Positions 27,098-35,271 of a stretch of 64,000 nucleotides of DNA are shown here, one piece after another. The number at the start of each line of letters is the position of its first letter. The stretch's first letter is position 1. Source of the stretch: Gemmatimonadota bacterium (lineage in GTDB: Bacteria; Gemmatimonadota; Gemmatimonadetes; Longimicrobiales; Gaopeijiaceae); NCBI GenBank assembly GCA_024638305.1, contig JAHEKN010000002.1:1-64000 (forward strand), read 5' to 3'. The position numbers and the translations under genes are program-made. The notes under the pieces are model-generated. The model saw only the letters and a list, made by a program, of their open reading frames with translations. It did no database searches and was not told the origin of the DNA.

Positions 27098-28570
27098 TCA
27101 GCTCGTCGGGATCTGCCCCCCCGTGATCCGCTTCATCAGCCGTCCCTGCCGGAGGGTCACGTCTTCTCCGACCTGGTTGACCAGGCGAACCTCGTCATCC
27201 GGCACCGTGGATGGATACTGCTGGGTGAACTCGGCAAACGTCATGTCGCGGGGCAACCGGACGATGTCGATCCTGTGCGGGGCGACCGACAGATAGCGTG
27301 CGTCTCCCACGTGCCTAAAGGTCGACATCGCGCCGCCGACGCTGGCCGCATGCGTGGTCCAACCCGCTCGGGTTCCGTAGCCGAGCACCTGATACACGTT
27401 GTCCGCGTGGGCCACGCACGACACGCGCCCGCGGATTTCCCCGGACTGCGTCTGGACGGTGAATTCGGCCCATGCGGCCTCCAGCCCGTTCACTCTCTGC
27501 TGCCCACTCCTGCCTCCCGTCACACCGTCCTGGGCCACGAAGGCCCGGGCGCAAGCAGCCGGCGTCTGCGCATTCGAAAAGGTGAGCTGCATGACAGCGT
27601 CGTCGCTGGTCGCACCGGCCTGCACCGCCGAGGGGCTGTTTTGAATGCGCCATCCCGACGGAAAAGTGATCTCGAACTGGAGATCCGGTTGGATGAAGCG
27701 CTCGCCGATGAGGTACCCTTGATGCGGGTCCTCGCCGAAGACGAGTCCGTCCAATCGCTGGAGGAATTCGTCTCGGTTGAGCGCGTACGTCGAGAAGTCG
27801 GTGCCAGATTCGCGGATCCGGCGATCGTTGGCCGCCACCCGGTCACCGGGGTCGGGATGGGAGAGCATCCAGCCCGGAATTCCCATTTCTTCGGCGCTCG
27901 GATTGGTGGATTGGAGCATGCGCATGACGTCGCTGATGCCGCGCGGGTCGATGCGTTCCCGCGTGACGTAGCGATAGCCGAGCGCGTCGGCCTCCGACTC
28001 GTCGTCCCGCCCGTACTTGAGCATGAGCAGCCCCAGGCCCGCCGCGGCGCCACCCAGGTTGTCGCGCAGTGTCTCCGAGAAGATCGCTCCACCGATCAGG
28101 GCCACGGTGCCGAGCTGTGCCCGCGTGATCTGACCCGCCGAGTGCCGAGCGGTCACGTGGCCGATCTCGTGGCCGAGCACACCCGCCAGCTCCGCCTCGG
28201 AATTCATGTGCGCCAGAATGCCGCGGGTGATGTAGATGAAGCCGCCGGGGAGCGCGAACGCGTTCACGAGCTCGTGATCGACCAGATGGAACTCCCAGGG
28301 AAGCGTGGGCCGCTCGGAAATCACGGCCAGCCGGTTGCCCAGGTCGACGACGTACTGCTGGAGCTCGTCGTCCCCATAGAGTCCGCCGAACTGTTCGGTG
28401 GCGGCGGGGTCGGCCTCCCGGCCCATCGCGATCTCCTGGGACTCCGAGACCAGGGAGATCTCGCGCCGACCCGTCGCCGGGTTGACCGCACAGGACAGCA
28501 GCACCGCGCATGACGCCACTGCCGTGAACGACACCCACTTCGAATGGAAAGACAGCACCGGTACCTCCAA
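27098..28570 (-). CDS. M48-family zinc metalloprotease lipoprotein
   Basis: A 490-residue lipoprotein with lipobox LLSC (Cys27) and a BepA/LoiP-like M48 domain. HEIGH is at residues 134-138, preceded by ALPGGFIYITRGIL. The third ligand is probably the Glu in DDESEADALGYRY. SHPDPGDRVAAN marks the end of the protease domain. Residues about 290-490 form a second domain with a LysM-free, PsbP/YfgC-tail-like look (GWRIQNSPSAVQAG), ending VRLVNQVGEDVTLRQGRLMKRI. Relatives sit at the outer membrane and take part in quality control of barrel proteins, which fits the barrel-rich setting. It is monocistronic on the minus strand. Confidence 0.9.
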   Translation of the reverse strand: MEVPVLSFHSKWVSFTAVASCAVLLSCAVNPATGRREISLVSESQEIAMGREADPAATEQFGGLYGDDELQQYVVDLGNRLAVISERPTLPWEFHLVDHELVNAFALPGGFIYITRGILAHMNSEAELAGVLGHEIGHVTARHSAGQITRAQLGTVALIGGAIFSETLRDNLGGAAAGLGLLMLKYGRDDESEADALGYRYVTRERIDPRGISDVMRMLQSTNPSAEEMGIPGWMLSHPDPGDRVAANDRRIRESGTDFSTYALNRDEFLQRLDGLVFGEDPHQGYLIGERFIQPDLQFEITFPSGWRIQNSPSAVQAGATSDDAVMQLTFSNAQTPAACARAFVAQDGVTGGRSGQQRVNGLEAAWAEFTVQTQSGEIRGRVSCVAHADNVYQVLGYGTRAGWTTHAASVGGAMSTFRHVGDARYLSVAPHRIDIVRLPRDMTFAEFTQQYPSTVPDDEVRLVNQVGEDVTLRQGRLMKRITGGQIPTS

Positions 28571-28696
28571 TGGTCGAGCCCGGGCTCGGCAGGTCTCCGC
28601 TCTGATTAGCCCTGAAGTGCGGAGTACGCTTGACGCACCGCCGCGTTCCGGGCAGGCTGGGAACCCTCCGGCCCTTTACTAGAGGATGGAATACGG

Positions 28697-29557
28697 ATGA
28701 TCGGAGTCACAGGCTCGACCGGAACGGTGGGGAGCGCGGTGGTGGGCGCGCTGTCCGATCTCGACCTCGACTTCGTGGCCATCACCCGCGACCCGGAGGC
28801 AGCGGTCCAGAGGCTGGGAACGCACGTTCGCGCCGTCCGCGGGGACCTCGCCGATCCCGGGTCGCTCGCCGAGGCTCTGGCTGGCGTGGACGCTCTCTTC
28901 CTGCTCACCCCGGGGGGCCCAGCGACCGTTGAGCAGGCGGGCGCGGCGCTCGACGCCGCCAGCCGGGCGGGAGTGCGACACGTGGTGCGGCTGTCGGCTC
29001 TGGGCGCCGATCAGAGCGCTCCGTTCCAGATCGGCCGTTGGCACGCCGCGGCCGAGGAGAAGGTGCGGGGAAGCGCGATCCCCTGGACGATCCTCCAGCC
29101 TGACGCCTTCATGCAGAACCTCTTGGCGTCGGCGCCCAGTATCAGCGAGCGTGGCGAGTTCTACTCGGCCCGTGGAGACGGAAAGAGGGCACTGATCGAT
29201 GCGCGCGACATCGGAGCGGCCGCCGCGGCGGTCCTCGGGGACACCACCCCACATCGAGGCGCCACCTATCGCCTCACGGGCGGCGAGGCCCTGGGCGACG
29301 AGCACGTCGCCGAGCATCTGAGCGATGCGCTGGGGCGCACGATCCGCTGCGTGCCGGTCCCGCCGGAGGCGGTAGGCGAAGGAATGCGTGCGGCCGGGCT
29401 CCCAGAGTGGCTTATCGCCGACCTACTGCTCCTGGACGAGTTCACGGCGAAGGGCCTGCTCGGAAGTGTGGATCCCACCCTGGGCGAGTTGCTCGGTCGT
29501 CCCCCGCTCACGTTTGCGCGGTTCGCGCGTGACTACGCGGAGGTCTTCCGGGGCTAA
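28697..29557 (+). CDS. NmrA-type NAD(P)-binding oxidoreductase
   Basis: A 286-residue cytosolic protein. The N-terminal MIGVTGSTGTVGSAVVGAL is the glycine-rich dinucleotide motif of atypical short-chain reductases (NmrA/HSCARG group). It continues with AITRDPEAA, VRGDLADPGSLAEALAGVDALFLLTP and HVVRLSALGADQSAP, where the Tyr-x-x-x-Lys pair of classical members is absent, as usual in this group. The C-terminal part (EHLSDALGRTIRCVPVPPEAV) matches the family's NAD(P)H-sensing or quinone-reductase-like members. The substrate is unknown. Its stop overlaps that of the converging acyltransferase gene (CTAA). Confidence 0.87.
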   Translation: MIGVTGSTGTVGSAVVGALSDLDLDFVAITRDPEAAVQRLGTHVRAVRGDLADPGSLAEALAGVDALFLLTPGGPATVEQAGAALDAASRAGVRHVVRLSALGADQSAPFQIGRWHAAAEEKVRGSAIPWTILQPDAFMQNLLASAPSISERGEFYSARGDGKRALIDARDIGAAAAAVLGDTTPHRGATYRLTGGEALGDEHVAEHLSDALGRTIRCVPVPPEAVGEGMRAAGLPEWLIADLLLLDEFTAKGLLGSVDPTLGELLGRPPLTFARFARDYAEVFRG

Positions 29558-30465
29558 TCGTCCCGCCAGCGCTTGTGCTGCCACATGTACTGCTCCGGGA
29601 AGCGGCGCACGTACGTCTCTAGGGCGGAGAGATAGGCCGACGTCCATCGGTGCACGTCGTCGGCGACAACGCCCGAGCGCTCGAATTGAATCCGCTTCAG
29701 GTACCCGGAGTAGCGGGCGGGCCATCCGGGGTCTCGGATGAGAATCCCCAAAAGGCTCGGGACCCCGGTGCGGAGTGCGAACACGGCTGGGCCGCGGGCT
29801 GCGCGTACCGGGCGCCCGAAGAACATGCAGCGAACACCGCGCTGCGAGTGCTGGTCGGCGACCATCGCGACCGTCTCGCCTCTCGCCAGAGCCCCGGGCA
29901 CGGTGCGTGCGGCCTCGTCCCTCGCGATCAACGTCAGCCCCAACCGCTCGCGGCTGCGCCGGAGGCGGCGGTCGAACAGGAGATTGCGCTGGGCGACGGC
30001 CACGGCGCGGACGGGAATCTCCATGGCCGCGAGGTAAGAGCCCGCCAACTCCCAGTTCCCCAGATGGCCCGTGAGTAGGAGCGAGCCCTCACCACGGTCG
30101 CTCCGCTCCTTCAGCCACCGAAACGTGGCCTCCGACTCGGGGTCGGCCAACCGGATGCGCCGACGGATCGTCTCCGGGTCCAGGGGTCCCATGGCCGACT
30201 CGAGCAGCAGGCCGCCTTCGCGGGCCAGGTGCCGGTACGACTGTACGGCGATCCGCGCGCGCTCCGGAGAGTCTCGCTCCGGCAAGGCCGTGCGGAGGTT
30301 CTCATCGACGATACCTCGGCGGATCCGGAGTACACGTCCGGCAAGGGTGCCCAACGCTCCACTGAGCGCGCTGGCCGCCCGGTCCGGAAGCGCTCGGAGC
30401 AGCGCTCCGACACCGACCAGACACAGATATTCCAGCCGATGGGTGATGGTGGGGCCGCGGCTCAC
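29554..30465 (-). CDS. LpxL/HtrB-type lysophospholipid acyltransferase
   Basis: A 303-residue membrane-associated acyltransferase. The catalytic HX4E motif is HLGNWE (His134, Glu139), within SLLLTGHLGNWELAGSYLA. Other family marks are AVAQRNLLFDRRLRR, VAMVADQHSQRGVRCMFFGRP and EQYMWQHKRW at the C-terminus. LpxL-type enzymes add secondary acyl chains to lipid A precursors; with lpxA at 38416-39234 this supports an LPS-bearing cell. The N-terminus has one hydrophobic helix (YLCLVGVGALLRAL), as usual. It is followed after 40 bp on the complementary side by the acyl-CoA ligase gene, so the two may be read in one transcript from the ligase side. Confidence 0.88.
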   Translation of the reverse strand: MSRGPTITHRLEYLCLVGVGALLRALPDRAASALSGALGTLAGRVLRIRRGIVDENLRTALPERDSPERARIAVQSYRHLAREGGLLLESAMGPLDPETIRRRIRLADPESEATFRWLKERSDRGEGSLLLTGHLGNWELAGSYLAAMEIPVRAVAVAQRNLLFDRRLRRSRERLGLTLIARDEAARTVPGALARGETVAMVADQHSQRGVRCMFFGRPVRAARGPAVFALRTGVPSLLGILIRDPGWPARYSGYLKRIQFERSGVVADDVHRWTSAYLSALETYVRRFPEQYMWQHKRWRDD

Positions 30466-30505
30466 GACGTGGGAGCGTCGCTCGGGAACAACGGGCGCCG
30501 CGCGC

Positions 30506-32056
30506 TCATGCGCCCGCGCGGAGGTCCTTCTTCAGGATCTTGCCGGTGGCCGTCATCGGCAGGCTGTCGCGAACGTCGATTACGCGGGGGTACTTGTAGG
30601 CCGCCATTCGCTCCTTGCACCAGAGCACCAGCTGCTCCTCCCCGACGACCGCACCCGGTTTCGGCACCACGAACGCCTTCACCTCCTCGCCCAGCGACTC
30701 GTGCGGAATCCCGACCACCGCCACCAGCGAGACGTCCGCGTGCTCCATCATCACCTCCTCGACCTCCCGCGGGTAGACGTTGAACCCGCCGCGCAGGATC
30801 ATGTCCTTGGTTCGATCAACGATATAGAAGAAGCCGTCCTCGTCCGCCTTCCCGACGTCGCCGGTGTGGAACCACCCGGTCCGAAACGCCTCCGCGGTGG
30901 CCTCCGGGCGGCCGTAGTATCCCTTCATCACGTTGTGGCCCCGCACGACGACCTCGCCCGCCTCTCCGGTCGGCAGAGGCACTCCGGTCTCGTCGACCAC
31001 GCGCATCTCCACCCCCCAGATGGGCTGTCCGATGGAGCCCGGCTTGCGCTCGCGGTCACGGTGGTTGAACGACGCCACCGGAGAGGTCTCCGAGAGGCCG
31101 TAGCCTTCAAGGATGGGCACATCGAACCTGGCTTCGAAGTCCCGCAGGACCTGGAGTGGCAGCGACGCGCCCCCGGAGACGGCAACCCGCAGCCGCCGGG
31201 TGACCGACTCCACGTCGATGGAGTCGTCGACGGTGGCGAGCAGAGCCCAGTACATCGTGGGCACCCCCGCGAACAGGGTGACGCCGTGCCTGGCCATGAG
31301 GCCAAGGGTCGCGGCGGCGTCGAAGCGGGGCTGCAGGACCAGGGTGGTGCCAGCCAGGAAGCCGGCGTTCTGCAGGACCGTCTGTCCGAAGGAATGGAAC
31401 AGGGGCAGCACGGTCAACAGCACGTCGCCCCCGGTGAATCCGAACAGATCGGCCGAGGCTTTGGCGTTCATGACCATGTTCGAATGCGTGAGCTCGGCAC
31501 CCTTGGGGGTCCCGGTGGTCCCCGATGTATACAGGATCACCGCAGTGTCGTCGGCGTTGGTCTGCACCGTGTCGAACGCCGCCGGCTGCCCGGCCATTAA
31601 AGACGCCAACGTGGGCACATCCGGAATCGGGGAGGCAGCGGCCGGGTCCGCGGTGATCACGACGAAGTGCTCACACGTCGCCACCTGTCCGAAGCCCTTA
31701 TGGCCCTCGGAGGCCATCGGCAGCTCGGAGGTGCCCTCGAAGCACAGGTGCACGCGGGCGCTCGAGTCCGTGAGGTGGTACGCGATCTCCCGGCCCTTCA
31801 ACAGTACATTGAGTGGCACCACGACCGCGCCGCTCTTGAGGATCCCGAAGTAGGCGATGGGAAAGAACGGGAGGTTGGGGCAGGACAGCGCGACCCGGTC
31901 TCCGGGCCGCACTCCGAGCGACACGAGCGCGCCAGCAACCTGGCTGGCGGCCCCATCGATCTGCGCGTATGTGAGCCGGGCGTCCCCGAGCAGAATCGCC
32001 TCGAGATCGGGCGTGCGCCGGGCGGCGTCCGTCAGGGCCACAGCCAGATTGAGCAT
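30506..32056 (-). CDS. Long-chain fatty-acid/AMP-dependent CoA ligase
   Basis: A 516-residue adenylate-forming enzyme that activates a carboxylic acid as an acyl-AMP and then an acyl-CoA. The P-loop-like AMP motif is ILYTSGTTGTPKGAELTH. GYGLSETSP, GWFHTGDVGKADEDGFF and DRTKDMILRGGFNVYPREVE follow, ending with PMTATGKILKKDLR, which carries the catalytic lysine. The start at 32056 (MLNLAV) is chosen because GGAGG lies eight bases upstream; the frame extends three codons further to a GTG. The sequence resembles FadD/long-chain ligases most. It lies upstream of the LpxL-type gene on the same strand. Confidence 0.92.
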   Translation of the reverse strand: MLNLAVALTDAARRTPDLEAILLGDARLTYAQIDGAASQVAGALVSLGVRPGDRVALSCPNLPFFPIAYFGILKSGAVVVPLNVLLKGREIAYHLTDSSARVHLCFEGTSELPMASEGHKGFGQVATCEHFVVITADPAAASPIPDVPTLASLMAGQPAAFDTVQTNADDTAVILYTSGTTGTPKGAELTHSNMVMNAKASADLFGFTGGDVLLTVLPLFHSFGQTVLQNAGFLAGTTLVLQPRFDAAATLGLMARHGVTLFAGVPTMYWALLATVDDSIDVESVTRRLRVAVSGGASLPLQVLRDFEARFDVPILEGYGLSETSPVASFNHRDRERKPGSIGQPIWGVEMRVVDETGVPLPTGEAGEVVVRGHNVMKGYYGRPEATAEAFRTGWFHTGDVGKADEDGFFYIVDRTKDMILRGGFNVYPREVEEVMMEHADVSLVAVVGIPHESLGEEVKAFVVPKPGAVVGEEQLVLWCKERMAAYKYPRVIDVRDSLPMTATGKILKKDLRAGA

Positions 32057-32161
32057 CGGGGGCACCTCCGTGATCCATGCCAGGGATCTGATCCGGGAGT
32101 CTTGGCCACCGAATCAGCGCGGGGCAAGATGGCACTGCCTGGTGCGGCCCGCGAGGCGATT

Positions 32162-32773
32162 TCAGCGGCGAACGGACCGATGCTCCTGGACGAATACCCA
32201 GTCGCCGAGCGGCGAGTCGTCACCATTGGCCGAGTTGGCTGCCAGGTGCAGGGAGACGGCGTCCACGGCGTCGGGCGCCACCCACTCGAGGACCCATTCG
32301 ATCCGGTCGGGCCGGGTGACGCTCGAGCCCGCCGCAGAGTGATGCGCGTACTGAACGCCAGCGCTGTCCCGCAGAACGACCCTGGCGTCTCGGGCGCGCA
32401 TCGTCCCGGCTTGCTCGCCCCTGCGGGCTCCGGCGGCAAACCGGAGCGCTGCCTGGAATCCCCCGGCCTCCATGTCCTCGGCCTCGATCTCGATTCGAAT
32501 GTCATAGGTCCGTCCCGGCCGGTAGCGGCGGGGCATTCCCTCCACTCGCATGGTCCCGCCCTCGGGGTTCGCTTCGAACTCGAAATGGCAGGAGATGCAG
32601 GTGGGCTCATCGAACCCCCCCGTGTGGGCCAGCGGCGGCGCCGCCCGGTGGAGCGGCGTCCCCACGGACCGGGCACCAGCGAGTGGTGGGCCGGAGGGCG
32701 GGACCTCGACACTCGCAGCCGCAACGAGAAGGGCGCCGCCGACCAGAGCGGCGACGCCTCCCGGATGAGCCAT
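32162..32773 (-). CDS. Choice-of-anchor V protein with CxxCH heme motif
   Basis: A 203-residue exported protein. The start at 32773 gives a signal peptide (GVAALVGGALLVAAASV). The mature protein carries CISCH at residues 59-63, a c-type heme-binding motif, followed by a Reeler-like beta-sandwich (YRPGRTYDIRIEIEAEDM, GGFQAALRF). This arrangement matches the choice-of-anchor V type, in which a CxxCH precedes the sandwich. No distal Met ligand is obvious. It starts 22 bp after the Vgb-like propeller gene on the same strand, so the two form an operon of exported proteins. Whether heme is attached depends on a cytochrome c maturation system not seen here. Confidence 0.75.
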   Translation of the reverse strand: MAHPGGVAALVGGALLVAAASVEVPPSGPPLAGARSVGTPLHRAAPPLAHTGGFDEPTCISCHFEFEANPEGGTMRVEGMPRRYRPGRTYDIRIEIEAEDMEAGGFQAALRFAAGARRGEQAGTMRARDARVVLRDSAGVQYAHHSAAGSSVTRPDRIEWVLEWVAPDAVDAVSLHLAANSANGDDSPLGDWVFVQEHRSVRR

Positions 32774-32795
32774 CAGGTCGCGCCCGCGACCGCTG

Positions 32796-33824
32796 CTACG
32801 AGATCGGGCGCTTGGGTGGCACCAGGGCCCGACCGATGAAGTTGGTGTCGGTCCCGAACCAGATGGCGCGCGTGTTCTGGTCCCAGTACATGTGGCGAAT
32901 CGTCCCCCCACCGGAGGGAACGTCCTTCTGGCTGAAGTACTGCTCCGTGGCCGGGTCGAACCCGACGAACCGGTTGGGCTGGACGCCGGTTTCCACGAAC
33001 CAAAGGCGGTCGTCGTCGTCGCGGGCCATCCCGTACGGCCGCGAGCCCTCGCCGCTCGGATTCAGCCATTCCTTGATCTCCCCGGTCGCCGGATCGAGGC
33101 GGCCGAGGTATCCGCGGCTGTAGTCCACGTACCACACGATATCGTCCGATGTGACCTCGAGACGCCGGGGCCGGGCGCCCTCGGGGAGCTCGAACGTCTT
33201 CATCTCCATGGTGGCCGGCTCGACCGTCGCGATCAGGTTGGTATTGAAGAGCGCGATCCACGGGTTTCCCTTCGAGTCGATCTTGATGCCGTAAGGTCGG
33301 CTGCTCGTGCTGCGGCCGCCCTCGACCGCCGGGGCCTCGATCAGGTGGACCTCGCCGGACTCCTTGTCGAAGTGACCGACGAAGTTCCCCTGCTGCACCG
33401 TGAACCAGATGTCACCCTCTGGATTCCACACCAGGGTGTGCGGATCACGGGCCCGCTCGTCGGGCATCCAGTACTTCGTGATCTGTCCGGACTCGGGGTC
33501 GAGCATGCCGATGTGGTTCACCCGGTTGCCGGCGTACCACACCTTCCCTTCACCGTCCACGATCAGGTTGTGCGGCCCGGTCCCGTCTTCCAGATCGAAG
33601 CGCTCGAACTCGCCGGTCTCGGGATCGAGCACGGCGGCGTAGTGCCCGGCCTGCCCCACGAACCATACGCGGCCGTCGGGCCCGACGTACGGATCCCGGG
33701 GCCTCGTCCCCTCCCAGGGGACCTCCCATTCGTCGATGGTCGTCTCCTCCTGCGCGGCCACGTCTGGGGCTGGGACGCTCAGGAAGAGAGTGCTTGCGAA
33801 AGCGGCGAGGAGTAGACGGTCCAT
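32796..33824 (-). CDS. Vgb/streptogramin-lyase-like beta-propeller
   Basis: A 342-residue exported seven-bladed propeller. The start at 33824 (MDRLLLAAF) has GGAGGT seven bases upstream and yields a signal peptide ending DVAAQE. Blades repeat the pattern PYVGPDGRVWFVGQAGH, NLIVDGEGKVWYAGN, TLVWNPEGDIWFTVQQGN and GIKIDSKGNPWIALFNTN, which is the Vgb (virginiamycin B lyase) pattern. True Vgb enzymes need a catalytic His and Glu that I cannot confirm here; most secreted members are probably not antibiotic lyases. It is followed by the heme-motif protein on the same strand. Confidence 0.85.
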   Translation of the reverse strand: MDRLLLAAFASTLFLSVPAPDVAAQEETTIDEWEVPWEGTRPRDPYVGPDGRVWFVGQAGHYAAVLDPETGEFERFDLEDGTGPHNLIVDGEGKVWYAGNRVNHIGMLDPESGQITKYWMPDERARDPHTLVWNPEGDIWFTVQQGNFVGHFDKESGEVHLIEAPAVEGGRSTSSRPYGIKIDSKGNPWIALFNTNLIATVEPATMEMKTFELPEGARPRRLEVTSDDIVWYVDYSRGYLGRLDPATGEIKEWLNPSGEGSRPYGMARDDDDRLWFVETGVQPNRFVGFDPATEQYFSQKDVPSGGGTIRHMYWDQNTRAIWFGTDTNFIGRALVPPKRPIS

Positions 33825-33973
33825 CGAATGCACCTCCGGTGCCAAGAGACGCGAGCTAGCGGGCTGCCGTGGCGTCGGTGCTGCGGCCGGGCGAATCACC
33901 GGCACACAGCGTCGGAACGACGCCGGGGAGCGGGTGGCCACTGTCCGGGACGACTATACGATCCCTTCCATGA

Positions 33974-35116
33974 CTATGACACCTGAAACCCGTCGAGTGA
34001 TAGCCCGAAGAACCCGGCCACACCTGAGGCCTCCTGCTCGAGTTCGCGTTTGGTCGCTCTCGACAGCGTATCGAACGGCTCGAGGCGGACCGTGAGCCGG
34101 GTTCCACGCCGGTCGTAGCGCCAGGTCCCGCCCACCCGCCCACCGATCAGAACCACAGCCTCCACGTAGCCCGCCTTCCGCCACACAGCCTTGTAGCGGT
34201 CCGCGTCGATTACCCACCCCTTGTCCCGGTGTGCGAGGAGTAGGGCGTCGAACCGGTGGAGCAGGCGCGGCCGTACGCTGGCCAGTGCCGGTTCGGGGGA
34301 CAGGAGCGCGTCCAGGTCTTCGCCCAGAACGGTCGCCATCCCGTCCTCCGTCTCGACCTCGACGGACTCCCCGGCCAGCGCGGCCACCCAGCGCTTCGCG
34401 TCGCCGGCCGGGACGCCCAGCCAGAAGCCGACATCCCGGTAGGTTGCCGGCCCATACCTTCCGAGATACCGGCGGGTGAGCCGCACGCCCGCCACGTCAC
34501 GGTCCGGGGGGTCCCACGCGACGTCGGGAACCCACGCCTCGCGGTGTGTGAACCGGGCCTTGCTCCCGAGCGGCCTGGCGTGGCACACCACGCCCGCCTG
34601 CGCGAGATCCATGAAGGGGCCGTTCCCGAGCCTCAGCCAGCGGTCCAGCTCCTCCCAGCGGCCAACGAGATCGGCACGGGTGGTGGGCTCCCCGTGTCGC
34701 ATCCACGCCCCCACCCGGGCTATCACGGCCTCCAGGGCGTCCACGTCACCACCGAAGCGGGCGGCTGCCCCTGCCGCCCAAGAGCGCCGGGTGCGAAAGG
34801 CAGCGTGGATGAGCGGCCAGTCCTCGGGGACGTACAGGTGCAGCGTGCCCCGCTGTCCCCAGAGCTTCACGAGCGTCCGCCGCTCGTAGAGCGCGTCGTC
34901 CAGCGCCGCGTGCGTCAGCCCGTTCGTCCGGTTCCAGAGTGTGAGCCCCGCGGAAGGAACGAACTGGGCCTGCGCACCGATCAGCGCGCGGGCCGCGGCT
35001 TCCTGCGAGTCGAACGGCTCGATCAGGCCCGAGCGGGCGAGTCGGAAGGCCACGACCTGCTCCTGCGAGGCTCGCGGCCGGGCCTCGGGACCGGTTACTT
35101 CACGATCAGTGGGCAT
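33974..35116 (-). CDS. AlkZ-like winged-helix DNA glycosylase
   Basis: A 380-residue protein of the HTH_42/AlkZ (YcaQ) family. It shows SQEAAARALIGAQAQFVPSAGL near residue 45, where QAQ fits the catalytic QxQ motif, then VKLWGQRGTLHLY, ARFTHREAWVP and RRYLGRYGPATYRDVGFWLGV. The C-terminal part has GGRVGGTWRY and TLSRATKRELEQEA. AlkZ enzymes unhook interstrand DNA crosslinks or remove bulky alkylated bases; some YcaQ-like relatives have different substrates. It is cytosolic and single-copy here. The start at 35116 (MPTDREV) was chosen over the longer frame, which runs into the upstream region of the divergent S9 gene. Confidence 0.85.
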   Translation of the reverse strand: MPTDREVTGPEARPRASQEQVVAFRLARSGLIEPFDSQEAAARALIGAQAQFVPSAGLTLWNRTNGLTHAALDDALYERRTLVKLWGQRGTLHLYVPEDWPLIHAAFRTRRSWAAGAAARFGGDVDALEAVIARVGAWMRHGEPTTRADLVGRWEELDRWLRLGNGPFMDLAQAGVVCHARPLGSKARFTHREAWVPDVAWDPPDRDVAGVRLTRRYLGRYGPATYRDVGFWLGVPAGDAKRWVAALAGESVEVETEDGMATVLGEDLDALLSPEPALASVRPRLLHRFDALLLAHRDKGWVIDADRYKAVWRKAGYVEAVVLIGGRVGGTWRYDRRGTRLTVRLEPFDTLSRATKRELEQEASGVAGFFGLSLDGFQVS

Positions 35117-35271
35117 CCGGGACGCTACGCAGAACACATGCGACCCCACAATCCTTGTGAATGCGGTGGCCCGGGGTCCACATTGCCCGCTGGAACGACG
35201 TCGAACCCGCATGCCCGCAGCCGTCCCGCCGTCCGGCCGCGGGGGCCCTGCCTGATAGCAACGGAGGCATC

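Noticed and set aside
33953-33958. TATAGT on the minus strand as a -10 for the Vgb-like gene
   Set aside because: It is 130 bases from the start codon and no acceptable -35 was seen.
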